64,000 bases of DNA, from assembly GCA_037176885.1 (NCBI GenBank), contig JAWWNJ010000014.1, positions 1,798,001 through 1,862,000 of the forward strand, read 5' to 3'. Positions 32,785 to 44,713 of this stretch are shown piece by piece (position 1 is the first letter of the stretch; the number at the start of each line of letters is the position of its first letter). The DNA is from Favolaschia claudopus. Taxonomy: Eukaryota; Basidiomycota; Agaricomycetes; Agaricales; Mycenaceae. The position numbers and the translations under genes are program-made. Below the pieces are notes generated by a model. It made no database searches and was not told the DNA's origin. It saw only the letters and a list, made by a program, of their open reading frames with translations.

Positions 32785-33520
32785 AATCAACGTAGGTTGT
32801 GTATGCCGGTGCCCGGCCTACAGGAGGGGGAGCTTGTGTGTATTGTTAGTAGGTTGGAGCCAAAATATAATGGGTATGATATTTGCTGAAGAAATGGAAG
32901 GAAACAGTACTATGGAATTTGCCAAGTACGCGCTCGATCTGTCATCGAGAAAAAGAGCATGAGTCAGTTGCGGCACCAAAATGGCTTGAGACCCAGAACC
33001 AGCCCCAAACATTCAAATTCAATATTCAATTCGGGCAGGATGCTTTCATGATATCGAAAATAAACACTGCAGCGAGCCAACATTCAACCCTGGTTCAAAT
33101 TTCGACAAAGCAAAGTTGAAGCCGAAATTATGCCCGTGGTTACCTCAATATCTGGTGCCGGCTGGAGCTCTATGCCAGCCAAACAGTCGGGAGGGCTTAT
33201 TCACGGCAGCATCAGTCAAAAGGAACGCGATATCACTTGAAACTGTGCCGCCATCATCATGGATCAGCAAGGATCACTCCGGGACTGGTGTGGATCACAC
33301 AGGAAAGCTCCGTATCATTCGGGGAGATCGGCTTATCACCCCGCCAGACGCCGCCGTGCGATTGACAGCAGCCATCACTTGCTCAGCACAGCCACATCAA
33401 CATTGGGGGGTCTCTCGGATAAAAGGGGGAGCAAGCTCCCCCAATCAAGCGTCAAAGGCTGTCATTGTAAATATGATTTGTATGCCAGTTCCTGGCCTAC
33501 AGTAGGGCGAGCTTGCGCAG
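32785..33520 (+). repeat. Phased-ATCA dispersed element, near-complete uninterrupted copy
   Basis: Order of parts: GTAGGTTGTGTATGCCGG with the GCCGG-tgc-CCGGC hairpin; an AT-rich section; ccctggttcaaatttcga (33085); ATCA motifs at 33211, 33232, 33253, 33263, 33273, 33294, 33314 and 33335 (steps of 10, 20 or 21); then the perfect hairpin GGGGGAGCAAGCTCCCCC near 33425-33442; then a second, altered GCC..GGC hairpin at 33482-33500. No ORF. It gives the empty-site version of the 55.7-61.2 kb copy. Confidence 0.7.
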
Positions 33521-33689
33521 ATTACAGACGCGGATATTTTTTCGGCCGAACTGATTTTGCTACAAGTTGGAATTCAGAGTCTTCAGACTGTCTTCTACTG
33601 ATCCTGCAATCAGAGAAGTACATACATATTTGGGAACAGGGCGGAAGAAATTGATGTAAAATTCTTGGTATGCTTACTTATGATTCTGG

Positions 33690-34036
33690 CAAAGTAGACT
33701 GTAGTACATTGGTAGCAAATGGTAGTGCAACCCATGAACTCAGTCTATGCATGGGAGCAGGTTCAATCAGTGCAGCACATGCTTCCATCAGACGGGATCA
33801 AAGCAGTGTTGCCGAAGGATCAGCAGGATCAGCGCGGCATTACACTGGAACAACAATTTATCACGGCTTTCATCGATCACATCAGAAGTTACGACACCCA
33901 TCAAAAGCTCAACAGCACAGCTTATTGCTTTTCGGTGACGGGAGCAAGCTCCCCCAATTACAAATTAGGAAGAGCTCCGGTATCTAATCCTACGCCCTCA
34001 CGGATTGCGGATAAACGTCTGGGTTTCCGAGACTAG
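33690..34036 (+). repeat. Phased-ATCA family, 3' part
   Basis: Contains looser ATCA-bearing sequence, gggagcaagctcccccaatta (33941-33961) and the terminal-looking hairpin GTCTGGGTTTCCGAGACTAG at 34017-34036. The latter is identical to 61231-61250. Confidence 0.6.
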
Positions 34037-34532
34037 CGGATTGTAACAAATGGCCTAACAGCCGTGTGCTCAAGCTTACCGAATAGCTGAAATCACAACA
34101 GTTCAGAAGTTGAGATTGCGATGCAAATACATAGCGCATCGAATTTATAGAGACCTGAAGAGATATGTCAGTGGAGACCGCGTGGAGTTGCGTGAGTGCA
34201 CCTACTCTACGCGAACCGCTGTGCTCTACCCGAAATTGGCATTTTACCGTTCCATTTTTGCAGAGATCACCTTGCCGAGAGGTGGAGTGGTGGAGCAGAA
34301 CACGCGAAATGAGGAAGAGTGGAGCTAGAACCCAATACCGACAGACCTTTTTACAGCAGTTTTCTGGTAATTGTCCGGTTTTTGACGCCTGCCAAATCAG
34401 TGATTTAGTTGTTCTTGTTTGTTGATGAAGCCGCCCCGCCAAATGCTGATTTGGAAGTGCCGACACGTTTTCCGTGCGGCACAGGCCCCGGCTTCAAAAG
34501 CCTGAGAAGCCAAACGAGTTTGAATTAGACTC

Positions 34533-34642
34533 TCTCAGGGATGTAGTAGGGAAATCAAGAAATTCGGAATTTTGAGTTTAGCTATATCTTCTAAGAAATG
34601 CAATATTCACTTTCCCCAAAATTCCCTACTACATCCCCGAGA
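34533..34642. mobile_element. Short palindromic MITE (GGGATGTAGTAGGGAA)
   Basis: Left TCTCAGGGATGTAGTAGGGA and right ..TTCCCTACTACATCCCCGAG are inverted; the ~110-bp unit can fold along much of its length. No TA or other clear duplication at the ends. Confidence 0.65.
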
Positions 34643-34984
34643 TATCGAGAAATGAAAATTTTTGGCAGTTCAAGTTCGGCAGTGCAATGCCGGAGCATCT
34701 CGCAAAACGTGTTCCACGCCACGCCTCCCATCAGAGTGACCGGCAGAGTGACAATCGCGTGACGTCACAGTGACCGACGCGCGACAAGTCGTCGACAACG
34801 CCCTCCAGCATCGCCCCGACGTGTCCTCACAGCCCAAAAAGCTTACCCAAGGGTTATAGGTTGGTAAAGTACTGGCTAAGGAGGGTTGAATCACGTTAAT
34901 GAATTTTATTAGCCTGTAAATTAGCCAAATCCTATCTCAGCACATACGGACCAGCAGCGGGCGCGACATTCTCTGTACACCCGA

Positions 34985-37890
34985 ATGGGCAACCCAAAAG
35001 CGTCACAGCGTCGATCCAAAAAGCGTTCCACAGCCCAGCAGGCTGTATCCAAGTCCCTGAACAAAGCAAACAAGGAAAATTCTACTGCACCAATACCGGC
35101 ACCCGCGCCACTGAAAAACTCTGTCCGGAAGCTTAAAGACTACAAACAGGAGTATCAGAAGCTCCAGCAAAAGCTTCGACATGCAGCATCGTACCGAACG
35201 AAGCTCCAGGCCGCACTTGATGGCTATAAACTCAAGGCAGAAGACAGCGAGAATGCTGCGGAGGCGGCGAGACATCAGCTGGTGGAATCGAAGCGTCGGG
35301 AGCAGCTCTTACAGAGTGCCGTCGAAGAAGCGATGTCTTTGGGGGCAAAGAAGGCTGTGGAATTGAAGGAGGCGTCAGTTGGATTGCAGAAGAAGAACCG
35401 GGCACTTCAAAAACAAGTTCACCGAGCTGCCGAGACTCTCGCTCGATCCATCGAGCGTGCCAAAAGAAGGCCGTTGTTCAGTCGGGTAACACAGAAGGGA
35501 ACCTACACGGTGCAGGCGCGTAAGCTGGCACGGATTATGGTCGACTCGGGGTGCGCACGCGGAAAGGTTGGCCCGTTGATGCAGCGGGTGGGAGAAATCT
35601 TCGGTATTCACATCGACCGAGAAATGAGCCGTCGTACGGTCAGTCGGGCGGTGCTGGAGGGTGGAGTAGCTGCCAAGATCCAAATAGCGTATGAAATCGG
35701 TCTAAATAAAGGTAAGTCTCACCAGTTTACAGCGTAAACCTGCACTTACCCGCTGTAGGGGTCTCAATCAGTGCCGACAGCACTTCGAATCGTGGTATTA
35801 ACATAGAGAGCTCGCACATTGCTCTCCGCGCGCCCGATTACAAGGCTGGCTCTCTCCACGTTGATGCGAGCTCGACTCCTCGTGTCCGTTTCTTTGGCGT
35901 GGAAAAAACTCTTGATCATTCGAGTGCTGAGTCCGTGAAAGCTTGGCAGCGGCGAATCGAGGAGAGTATGAATTTATTCAACGAAAGTTCTCTTGCGCGT
36001 CGCCTTGAGAAGAAGTATACATTCAGGCACTTCTTGAAGGTCTTGAAGTCGATGCACGGCGACCACGCGTCGGTAGAGAAGTGCTCAGCCAAGGGGATGG
36101 GGAATATGAAGCACGAAGAGGGTGTGAAGGAGTTGGGGGAGCAAGCGCTGGCAGGGAAGCAGTTCCTTGAGCTGGTGTTATATCTGGGTGCATGGAACTC
36201 GAAGAAGATAGCGGCGGTTGGGGGGATTGAGGCGTGGGAGGCGCTGTCGACAGTCTGAACGAGACAAGGCGCTGATGGACGAGATTGTCACCACCCTGGG
36301 AAGAGAAGCGTACCAACAGCTCTCCCTCCGAGGAACAGCGTCGCATCGATTTCTTCATTTGGGGTGGGTGCTGTATGCACAAAGACCAGAATAGTTTCAA
36401 GGGAGGGAATGCGGAGATGATGGAAGAGTGGAAGAAACTCGGAGTCGAGGGGCCCAAGTTGCTCGCAAACAAGCAGAACGCTGCTATCCTTCGCAATATT
36501 CTGGACCCCGCAATTCCTGCAAACCGCACGATGAGCGAAGACGAGCGGCGTGCCTTCGAGGCCACGACATGCGGAGGAGTCAAAACTTGCGCGCTGGCCG
36601 GAGCTATTTTCAGCAACAAAGACGACAAGAAGGGGCAAGCGGATAAACATGTCGACTTCATGACTCGGAAACTTGGCGAGCAACACCAGCGGTTCCCTGG
36701 TACGAATAACACAAGATTTGGAAGACCACGGAGAAGCGGCTGCTGAGCTGATCACCTACCTCCCTCAATACATCGAGATGATGGATGTAATTCAGTGGTC
36801 CAAAGACAATCCTTCACTCACCAACATCGAGAAGAATCTGGCAGAGGCTTTGAAGGATCCCGCCACCCTCACTGAGCTCTGTGCAATGATCTTGTACCAA
36901 CAAACCATCTCCCATCCATATTTGCGGCAGGTTCGCGGGCCCGGGATGGAAGGAACGAACCTTCTTGATCTCGGTCCTTTGCACCACGCCGTTCATGATC
37001 ATATCCAAGAAATTCTCGATAACCCAGACCTGCTTTTCGGTGACGAATTGGCGTTTGAGACGGCAACGCTGGATGGGAAGAAATGGCACAATCTCCAGGC
37101 CATCGAGGCTGTCATCAAGCTCATGCCAACGCTTCCGCATCTCAAACCAATCACCCTGGCATTTTTCCGCGGCTCTCTCGCAACCTGGATTCGGTTCTCG
37201 GCGGAATTCGCGCCTGGCGGGTTGATCGATGAATGCTCGGCGACCGAGAAGCAGCTAGCATGGATGCCAGCAACAAACGACGCAAACGAGGGAACCCTCG
37301 GCGGGTATCGTGTCGCAGTCCGGGGGAAACCTTGTCTCACACTACATCAGTTCAAACTCAGAGCAGATGTATCGTCGAAATAATACTCAAGACTTCATGG
37401 ACGCGGTTCTGACCGATGAAGACCATGCCTACATCATGCGCGAGGCCCGTCGGATTGATGCCAGCGGTGAAGAGGCTCTGCACCGACAAGAAAATTGTCG
37501 ACTTCCGCATCAAAACCGCGGAAATGAACAAATCGAAGGCCATTGCAGCGGCGCAGAAAGCCCCTCGATACGCGTCGGGAGCTTCGTAGGATTTCCATTG
37601 TCAGCAGAGCAACCACACTCAGCTCCCCTTACCATCCAAAAAATCCATTTACAACTCAACGCTCTTCGTCTTCGCGGAGTCCCCGAATATCTTACCCAAC
37701 AGCCGATATCCTCGCAAGGCCGAGAAATTGGAGGCACTGAAGGCGGCTCTGCAAGCTTATTTTGCTGATGTTGCCAAGTTCCCCCCTTCCTCATGATCCT
37801 GACGCCGACTCGAACTTAACAGCGGCAGTGGGGGATGTGCAAGTGTCGGAAGACTGGGCAGCAGACGAGGACGTAGAAATGGAGGAATAA
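34985..37890 (+). pseudogene. Transposase-like protein family, copy 1 (frameshifted)
   Basis: ATG 34985 opens a basic leader and coiled coil (KQEYQKLQQKLRHAAS, RREQLLQSAVEEAMSLGAKK). A winged-helix-like block follows (KLARIMVDSGCARGKVGPLM, REMSRRTVSRAVLEGG). A 47-nt intron (35712-35758) leads into SISADSTSNRGINI (Asp at 35770-35784). Later blocks: MHGDHASVEK (36052-36081), GGCCMHKDQNSFKGGN, TCGGVKTCALAGAIFSNKDD, FSAEFAPGGLIDE, MPATNDANEGTLGGY. The SADST / GDHASxEK / NDxNE spacing suggests an RNase H-like DD(E) core; this is inferred. Shifts near 36253, 36322 and 36722 and several beyond 37480 break the frame. The acidic tail ends DVEMEE at 37890. I know this as a large agaricomycete repeat family but not a formal name. 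Paralogue at 44714-47714. Confidence 0.65.
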
Positions 37891-37950
37891 TTTATTATTG
37901 ACCTGTATTTGACTAATCTGCAACATGTATTAATGTACTATATTTTACTG

Positions 37951-38823
37951 GGTAGTCGGCCACCCCCAGGTAGTCGGCCACTTACAATTTACCGAAGCTA
38001 TGGATGTTTTCCGGTAAAGTTTGGTATTCGAGTATGGAGTAGGGAGTAAAACGCTTGTTCAGCCACGAGTTTGGACAGAAGTGATAGATGGATCAAGAGT
38101 TATGGCATGTCGATCACCGTCCAGAAGACGTGGGAACCCGAAATCCTTGCCATCAAACAGCCACTCGGATTTGTGCAGCCTCGTTCTCTCCTCCATTTCT
38201 CCGCCGGTTTCGCAAGTTTCTGGGCTTTTTCTGTGCCGTCTTGGCTACTAATTCTGTCTACAGTAGTGTCGGACCCAGTACTCTGCAGTAGCGACCGCCA
38301 AACTGGTGTCATGCACACCCCTGTACTGCTGCTCTCCGTAGGCCGGCCACGCTCATTTTGCTAGATACTTGAGCACCAGAAGCCTGTCGATTTGAGAGAG
38401 CACGCTAGAGCAGTATATCTGTCACTGGAGCATGCGTGCCATTTTCAGCTTTTGTATCTGAGATGCACCGCCGCGCATGAGCTGAAAGCGGCGAATTTCG
38501 TGGGCTCGGACCCTCGGGTTCTTTTCAAGCAATGGGCAAAACTGGGGATGCTGATTTAGCTTCCTGCATATGTCATCGAGAAGCCTGGATTGTTTTCTGT
38601 GGCACGGTGTCGGTATGTCGCTGCTATCACCACGAATCTTTCAGAGGGGTTGATTTTTGGGGTTGATCTACGCTAAATTCGATGATTGTAGTTAGACAAG
38701 AACGCTTCCCTGTTGGTATAAACTGCATGTACTACATCCTATTGCATCATTGTGAATGCTACACTATCTTGAATCATTAAAATCGGTCAGGAACTGAAGG
38801 GAAATAGTGGGTGGCCGACTACC
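37951..38823. mobile_element. Inverted-repeat element (GGTAGTCGGCCAC ends)
   Basis: GGTAGTCGGCCAC occurs twice at the left (37951-37963 and 37969-37981) and once inverted at the right (GTGGCCGACTACC, 38811-38823). The interior has no protein-like frame. The left doubling suggests a nested or duplicated end. Confidence 0.5.
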
Positions 38824-39441
38824 TCATCAATTACCTCTTCCGGACATGCCGGAAAGGAAAATTCGCTGTGAGCTCAATTCTGCCGATATCCTTGCAGTAC
38901 CTGGCTCAGATTGAAGCCAACACCCCTCTACCATACCATGGTTTAGCATCAGTTGTCGGTGGGCCTCATTTGCGCACGCGCTATGCGGCTCATGTCTTCG
39001 GTGGCCGAGTACCCAGTGAAAAATAGTATATCAGTATAATTACCATCCTTTTGTGGGTGGAAAGGCTCCCAAACAAGCAGAATGCGCGTCGGAGACATTT
39101 GAGACCAAGTCGGCGCCGTTTGGAGTGGCTGTGTCACATCCCATCAGGCCATCAATTTCCCATCGCTGCCCACCTCCATTGATCGAGTGAGATCGATGGG
39201 TGCGGCAAGATCGCCTTTTATGGAAATTCTCATCAATCGCGACCTTTCTCTGTCCTTTTCCCAGGTTTAACCCGCAGCGAGGCAACAGGGTTGGACATGG
39301 GCATTGTATATGCTAGATATGCCCCTTGAGAAAAGATTATTTCAGACTTCTCTCTTAGATACAGGCCCATACTTGTCCCCAAAGGTTGAGGCCATCAATG
39401 CTAGATGGTAGGAAAACAGTCATATTTCCCATCTCTACATA
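38824..39441. other. No gene recognised
   Basis: Short frames only. A degenerate gtggccgagtaccc at 39001 echoes the neighbouring element end. Nothing else could be supported. Confidence 0.4.
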
Positions 39442-39960
39442 CTCGCTATTGCGTAAAGTATCCGGAAATGGAAAGTCGGCTGTATTTCTCCACGACTGCA
39501 GTGGCTCAGGCCAGGGAAATGAATAACAAAACTCTTTGAAAGGGGCCCTTTACTAATCCCTACCATCTGAGGGTCCGTGGCTTCATTCTGGATCACAATG
39601 CTCAGCGTATTTGTGGGGACCCATCTGTCTGTAAGACTGGGTCAGAAGAAAACGGTTCACCACAAGCTTTGGGCGACCAATAAAGGTCTAGTTCAAGCAT
39701 ATAACTAGCGATAGGGACAGTAAGTACCGATTTGAGCACTTGACTGGATATTTATCTCTTGATACTAGCGAAAAACAGGCAATGAACAGCATTTTCCTTT
39801 TTCGAAAATTCAGTTGACACACCACCCGGTTTGAGGCTGCAGAGTCCAGGAGGGGGGTCCAAATACGTTGGGAAGGTCATATATCATACTTACAGACCAG
39901 TTGAATGCTGTTTTTTCGCCCATTTTTGCTGAATTTCCGGATACTTTACGCAATAGCGAG
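39442..39960. mobile_element. TA-flanked MITE (CTCGCTATTGCG termini) at end of the Helitron relic
   Basis: Perfect inverted termini CTCGCTATTGCGTAAAGTAT continuing CCGGAAAT (28 bp), flanked by TA at 39440-39441 and 39961-39962. 519 bp. Its right end lies where the Helitron helicase frame ends, so it may have cut off the helicase C-terminus; the sequence on its other side does not look like helicase. Confidence 0.85.
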
Positions 39961-39962
39961 TA

Positions 39963-40868
39963 GATAGTCGCTGCCTCTTCGCCCATGTGCGACGGGGATA
40001 CACAGTGAAGTACGGGACTTGCTCGAGATTGAAATAGGCGGGCTGCAGAGGGCATCTACTCCCTCCCTCAACTTCTCCGCGGCCTCAGTATCACCTCTAC
40101 CCAAGACGGTGTCATTGATTTGAGAGACGTCGGCATTGCGAGGGGCAAGGATCATTCGATTTAGGAAGAACTCTGGAGGAGGGGGTGGGATAGAGTTGAT
40201 GCCAGGATACACAAGCTGGATGAGGCAGGCAGAATCGGCACAGTCCATGCCCGGACGAAGCTCCATGCTGTTGTCGGCATCAACATTACGGCCATGACCA
40301 ACATCGAGAAGCCACTCTCCGAACTCCCGCTCATCCTGTCCCCCAGACTCCAAGCGCATGTTTCGACGAAGGTGAAGGGGTTCGATGTGGCGCCATAGCG
40401 GAGAACGACAAACCGACGCACTCACAATGTTCTCCCGGGAACCCTTGGGAACGACCGGAAGGATCTGCTGAAAATCCCCTCCCAGCACAACAGTGATGCC
40501 GCCAAATGGTCGGGGATCATCAAGCAGATCCCTCAAAGTGCGATCGAGAGCCTCCACAGCATGAGGGAGCTGCATCCCGATTTCATCCCAGATGATGAGA
40601 ACTGTGCGGCGAAGGAGATCTGCGCGCTGGCTGTTTTTCGGAATGCTACAGAAGGACTCAGCATTGAGGCCGTCAATCGGAATTTTGAAGACAGAGTGGG
40701 CGGTGCGACCACCCGACATCAGTAAAGCAGCGATGCCCGAAGAAGCGACACAAATAACAATGTGCTCCTCACTCCGCAAGCGATGACAGTCAGTCTTGTA
40801 CACAAACGGTTTCCCAGTTCCACCCGGGCCGTTCAGGAAATACATCCTGCCTTGACGTTCGTTAACAG
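39963..40868 (-). pseudogene. Helitron Pif1-like helicase domain
   Basis: Minus strand from about 40868: SVNERQGRMYFLNGPGGTGK (Walker A; KP follows where KT is usual), IVICVASSGIAALLMSGGRT, IIWDEIGMQLPHAVEALDRT (Walker B/DE), GGITVVLGGDFQQILPVVPK, PLHLRRNMRL, and PPEFFLNRMILAPRNADVSQ. This is the order of SF1 Pif1/RecD motifs in Helitron RepHel proteins, which unwind DNA during rolling-circle transposition. The C-terminal motifs (normally including an L-T-hN-K-x-Q-G block) are missing. Confidence 0.85.
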
Positions 40869-41067
40869 ATGTGATGTCTTCATTTCAAACACACGCACCA
40901 CCAAGTCCGGGCGATCTGAAGGATGCTGCCCAGGGAGAAGCTCACGCACGATTTCAGGCCAGTCGGGGTTGGTGGTGACCGTCATGAAGATGTCGACGCG
41001 GCGATAGTAGCGGGCAATTGCCATAGAATCCTGAAATCGCTGTCCCATATGTCTCGGCCCTCCAATT
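40869..41067 (-). pseudogene. Helitron Rep fragment lacking the catalytic centre
   Basis: Reads GGPRHMGQRFQDSMAIARYY, VDIFMTVTTNPDWPEIVREL and LLPGQHPSDRPDLVVRVFEM, the start of the Helitron Rep nickase. The following part, which would hold the HUH metal site and the catalytic tyrosines, is absent: the sequence jumps near 40866 straight to the helicase in another frame. Confidence 0.8.
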
Positions 41068-41069
41068 TA

Positions 41070-42200
41070 CAGCTATTTGCGGAACATAAGGCGCGAGCCA
41101 AGTTTTTTCCCTTTTTGGACACTTTTACATAACAGCATTCGTCTCGCGCATATCTCTCTCAATTCGCGCCCGGATCACTTGAAGCATAGCGCGTTCAGTT
41201 TGTAATGATTATCTCTAGTGCATAGGGCCCTTACCCCGTCTCATTTGGACGAGAATTGAGGTAGTTATCAAAGATAATAGGTTTTTGGCGGATTTTTGGA
41301 CTGAAATTCACCTCCGGCGTACAGAATTGCTTTGAACACTCCAGAGTTTTGTCTGGAATTAGCGATAATATGTCTTAAATGCACCATACATGTTATTGCT
41401 CGTCAATATAGGCGGAACACGCCCTACTGGCCCCGTATTCCGACTCCATTTGAAATTGTGCCTGAAATTGGGCAACACTTTGTATGTCGGCAAGAGATGG
41501 CAATCTCACAGGATCTTGATAGAGAGCTCTTTGCCATGTAATCTATTGCACTGTGGTTGAATTGAATGACGATGTGGTCGGTGGGCTGGCTACTGTGCCG
41601 CCGATTGTGGTGGATTTCGAGTGATTTCTGTTACGTAACGTGTTTGATGAATGTTATGGCTCTTTTCCGTCAATATTGCATGAGCACCGGGGGGATATGA
41701 AAGTATTTTGCCTATACAGTGCATTAAATAGGGCACCAATAGAAACATTCGAACAAGTTCTAAGAGCATTGGACCCCCCAGAACATTTCAATATGTGCTC
41801 CAATTTCGCCTATGATCGGCAGATGCCGATGGATTAGTGGGCCAATCATATGGTTTGTCGGCATATTCTTGCGGATCTAAGTTCACAGTGCATTGGAGGA
41901 ATCCATGAGGTATTCAAAAATCAAATTCTGTATCGATTGAAAGAGTTCTATGATTACTAGATGTGTTTCAGTCGAAAACGTCGCAAAAACTGTTGTTTTT
42001 CATATTCACCTCAATTCTTCCCTAAACGAAATGGGGAAAAGACTCTATGCACTAGAATGTGTCATTCTAAAACGACTGAGCTAGATTCCAAGTGATTCGG
42101 GAAAGAAACGCGCGAGATATGCGCGAGACGAATTCTGTTATGTAAAAGTGTACAAAAAGGGAAAAAATTTGGCTCGCGCCTTATGTTCCGCGAATAGCTG
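41070..42200. mobile_element. TA-flanked inverted-repeat element inserted in the Helitron Rep region
   Basis: About 88-bp inverted termini, CAGCTATTTGCGGAACATAA at the left and its inverse at the right, through ggcgcgagcc, ttacataacag and gagatatgcg words. TA flanks at 41068-41069 and 42201-42202. 1,131 bp. Inner frames show no transposase motif. It separates VLPSS from IGGPRHMG of the Helitron protein, which normally adjoin. Confidence 0.85.
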
Positions 42201-42202
42201 TA

Positions 42203-43470
42203 ACTGGACGGAAGAACTCGCTGTCCTAGCGAATTCAAATCAACATCTTCGTCATCGGCGTAGATCGCATGCTCGAGACCGCTGTACAGCTCCGCAAGCA
42301 TAGTCCCCTGGTTTTCACGGAAGTAGTTGAGGCGGTTCTGGTCAGCCGTTGCCCACATATCCACCATGCACCGCTGAAGAAGGCGTCCACCCTGCAGGAT
42401 TGTCTTAGCTTCATCTGGGCGCTGGTGAAGCCGGTAGGCTAAAAGCGTGTCTGTGTCAATCGTGCGGGATGGTGCTTTTCAGGCTCGTTGAGCTTCAGGT
42501 CAGGATGCCAACCCGGTTCACCGTAGGGGAAAAGGAGGACATAATAGAGCGGGGAGTATGAAGGATGCAGGTCGCTGATCCTGACCAGCGGGCCATTGCG
42601 TCGTCGCAGGATAATGTCGCGTGGTTGAGTTCCGGCTCCCTGGTCAGGAAGAATGACTGCTACCTCATCTGCAGTTGGCAGGTTTTCTCTGCGAGTATGG
42701 ACACCCGGAGCGACACGCAGCCGAACGGAGATGTCTTCTGCTTCATCTCCAAGTCTTGATAGAACTTCGTGGGCATGAGTGAACAGTGTCGCATACTGAT
42801 GGTTGTCGCGGAGGACCTGCTGCAAAAGTTAAATGGTTTCGCGACGAAGGTTGGAGTTGTTCTGCATGCGATGGTCCAGCGCTGCTCGAGGCTCATAAAT
42901 ATAGAGCTGGGCGTAGGTGGGGTTCTGTCCAGGAGAGGGAAGGAGGGCGCCAGCTCTGTGACACAGCTCACCACGAATCCGAAAAATAGGTGGTCCACCG
43001 CCGTTGTTGATGGCTCGGTCCTCGTTAACGCCAAGGGACGTGAAGGAGAGCGCGGTATTGTACTGCGCGATGTTCTTTCGAAACTCCTTGGCCTGTGCAT
43101 CGTCACCTGTATACAGTCGTGCCAGCGCATCTGGGGCCGCCTCCAGAGCAGGTAAAACAACCTTCCCATTGTTGCAGCACATACCAAACAGTGGGCGGGC
43201 CACCGTGGACTTCGAGGTTGCCTCCGCCTTCCAGTGAAGAGCCTTACAGTGATGGCAGGAGACGTTCATTCGCCCGAGGTCGTGACGTGCCGGAGGTTCC
43301 ATATATGGAATTCGGGCGTATCGAGTGTCGAGCCGCAGTCGCGCGGGGATTCCGAGTGGCAGGAGGAGTGGGTAGCTGACCATTCTCTCTCTGCTCCCTC
43401 TCCCGCTCTCGTCGTCGACGCTGCGCAAGTGCCTGGCTTGATGAAGATTCGCTCAGTATCTAAGATAGCC
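42203..43470 (-). pseudogene. Helitron N-terminal region (Helitron_like_N), stop and frameshift
   Basis: The minus strand shows YPLLLPLGIPARLRLDTRYA, the zinc-finger-like MNVSCHHCKALHWK..FGMCCNNGKV (a conserved Helitron block), NTALSFTSLGVNEDRAINNG, PIFRIRGELCHRAGALLP, then LRDNHQYATLFTHAHEVL, YYVLLFPYGEPGW and MWATADQNRLNYFRENQ. A TAA at 42826-42828 breaks it between RRETI and LLQQVLRDN in the same frame. More shifts lie near 42440 (after HPARLTQTRF) and near 43420. Confidence 0.8.
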
Positions 43471-43755
43471 TGCGAGGATGTATAACGCACCAAAGGATTG
43501 ATTCGAGGTCGCGATGGGCCGGGTGTTGGTGACTGAGACCGGTTTTGATTGGGGACGCGGCGGCGGCGCCTACTCGGTGTCTCCTGCTGCGCCAGCTGCT
43601 GTTCGCGATCAGCTCTTCGTAGCGCTTCTCGTTCCTCATCTACATCTCCAGCCCCAGAACCTGCGACGCGTGGTACGTTGGTGATGTCCTTGGTGATGTC
43701 TTGCAGGCCGCGTCGATTGGGGGACCGTCGTGCACCACTATACACGGGCGCCATG
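43420..43755 (-). pseudogene. Helitron leader exon (arginine-rich)
   Basis: From ATG 43755 the minus strand reads MAPVYSGARRSPNRRGLQDI, then a charged, low-complexity stretch (REALRRADREQQLAQQ, PSRRRRRVPNQNRSQSP). This suits the disordered N-terminus of a RepHel protein. It is out of frame with the next block; an intron near 43440-43480 may explain this. Confidence 0.5.
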
Positions 43756-43929
43756 GCATTGTAGCGCGCTTCACGAACGCCGGACACGCGACGATGGGCG
43801 AGGGAAGAGGGTGGAGTCGGCAAAGGCTGGGGCGACCTGGATGCGCACATTAATACAGGGCCATGTAAAACTGAAAAAACACGCACATCGCGAAGAAAAG
43901 AGCTACCGAGGCGCAAATCCACACCAAAG

Positions 43930-44710
43930 AAAAAAACTGCATCAAGTTAGACGGGTGTCGGCGTGTCGCAGTGTCGCAGTCGCGCGAAAGCGAAGGCAAA
44001 AGTATCCAGTGAAGTCCCAAGTCGGTGACTGTTTGCAGCCTTAGCTTACGGAATCTCACACATGAACACCAGTTTCATTGGGAGGGAATTGAGGCTCCGG
44101 AAACTCCAGTACAGAACTTGAACGACGGCTATTACATGTTGTAAGAGGTTTTTGGGTGAACGTGTGAACGTGAAGAGGGTTGTCTAGTTGTCTGAAGAAA
44201 AGGCATACGCCAGCCGAGAGGAGAGACGTCGGCGAGTCGACGCACGGGTGGTCGCAATGGACGACGGGCGAAAGGAGAGGTGGAGGAAGAGGCCGAGGAA
44301 CAGCCACCTGATTGACGTTTGTCTGTTAAGGATTGGGCCAGTCCTCAAGAGTCCGTTTGAAATCCGTTGGCGGCAAATCCCGAGCCGAGGTAAGTAGCGC
44401 GAAGCTTTACTTAATCGGCGAGTACCGAAGCGATCCAGTAGCGCGAAGCTTTACTGGAGGGAAGCAGATAGCTTAGGTTGGAGTGCGCAGCACACAAGTG
44501 GGTTGAATGTAGATGAAAGATAATATTCAAGCGCTTCGAGTAAGGCTTTTATACATTTTTTAGGTACGTGAGACGTAGCGGGATGAAGTCGATAACTCGC
44601 GCTCGTCGCGTCCCCCAGCGCCCCACATTATCCATAGAGGCTCGCGGAACGGTAAGGGCAAATTATTTAGATACTAAAGATGAATTCTTAGAGTGTTACT
44701 TGTCTAGAAA
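43930..44710. other. Gene-free stretch with a doubled AGTAGCGCGAAGCTTTACT word
   Basis: AGTAGCGCGAAGCTTTACT occurs at 44394-44412 and 44441-44459. Otherwise only short frames. The region probably contains the 5' end of the Helitron relic and the 5' flank of the transposase-like copy 2, but no termini could be fixed. Confidence 0.4.
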
Positions 44711-44713
44711 ATT

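Noticed and set aside
33085..33103. Pol III B box (ggttcaaatttc) in the phased family
   Set aside because: Imperfect match and no A box at a suitable distance.
36023..36712. 229-aa minus-strand frame
   Set aside because: Antisense of the transposase-like copy 1, where motifs on the plus strand are clear.
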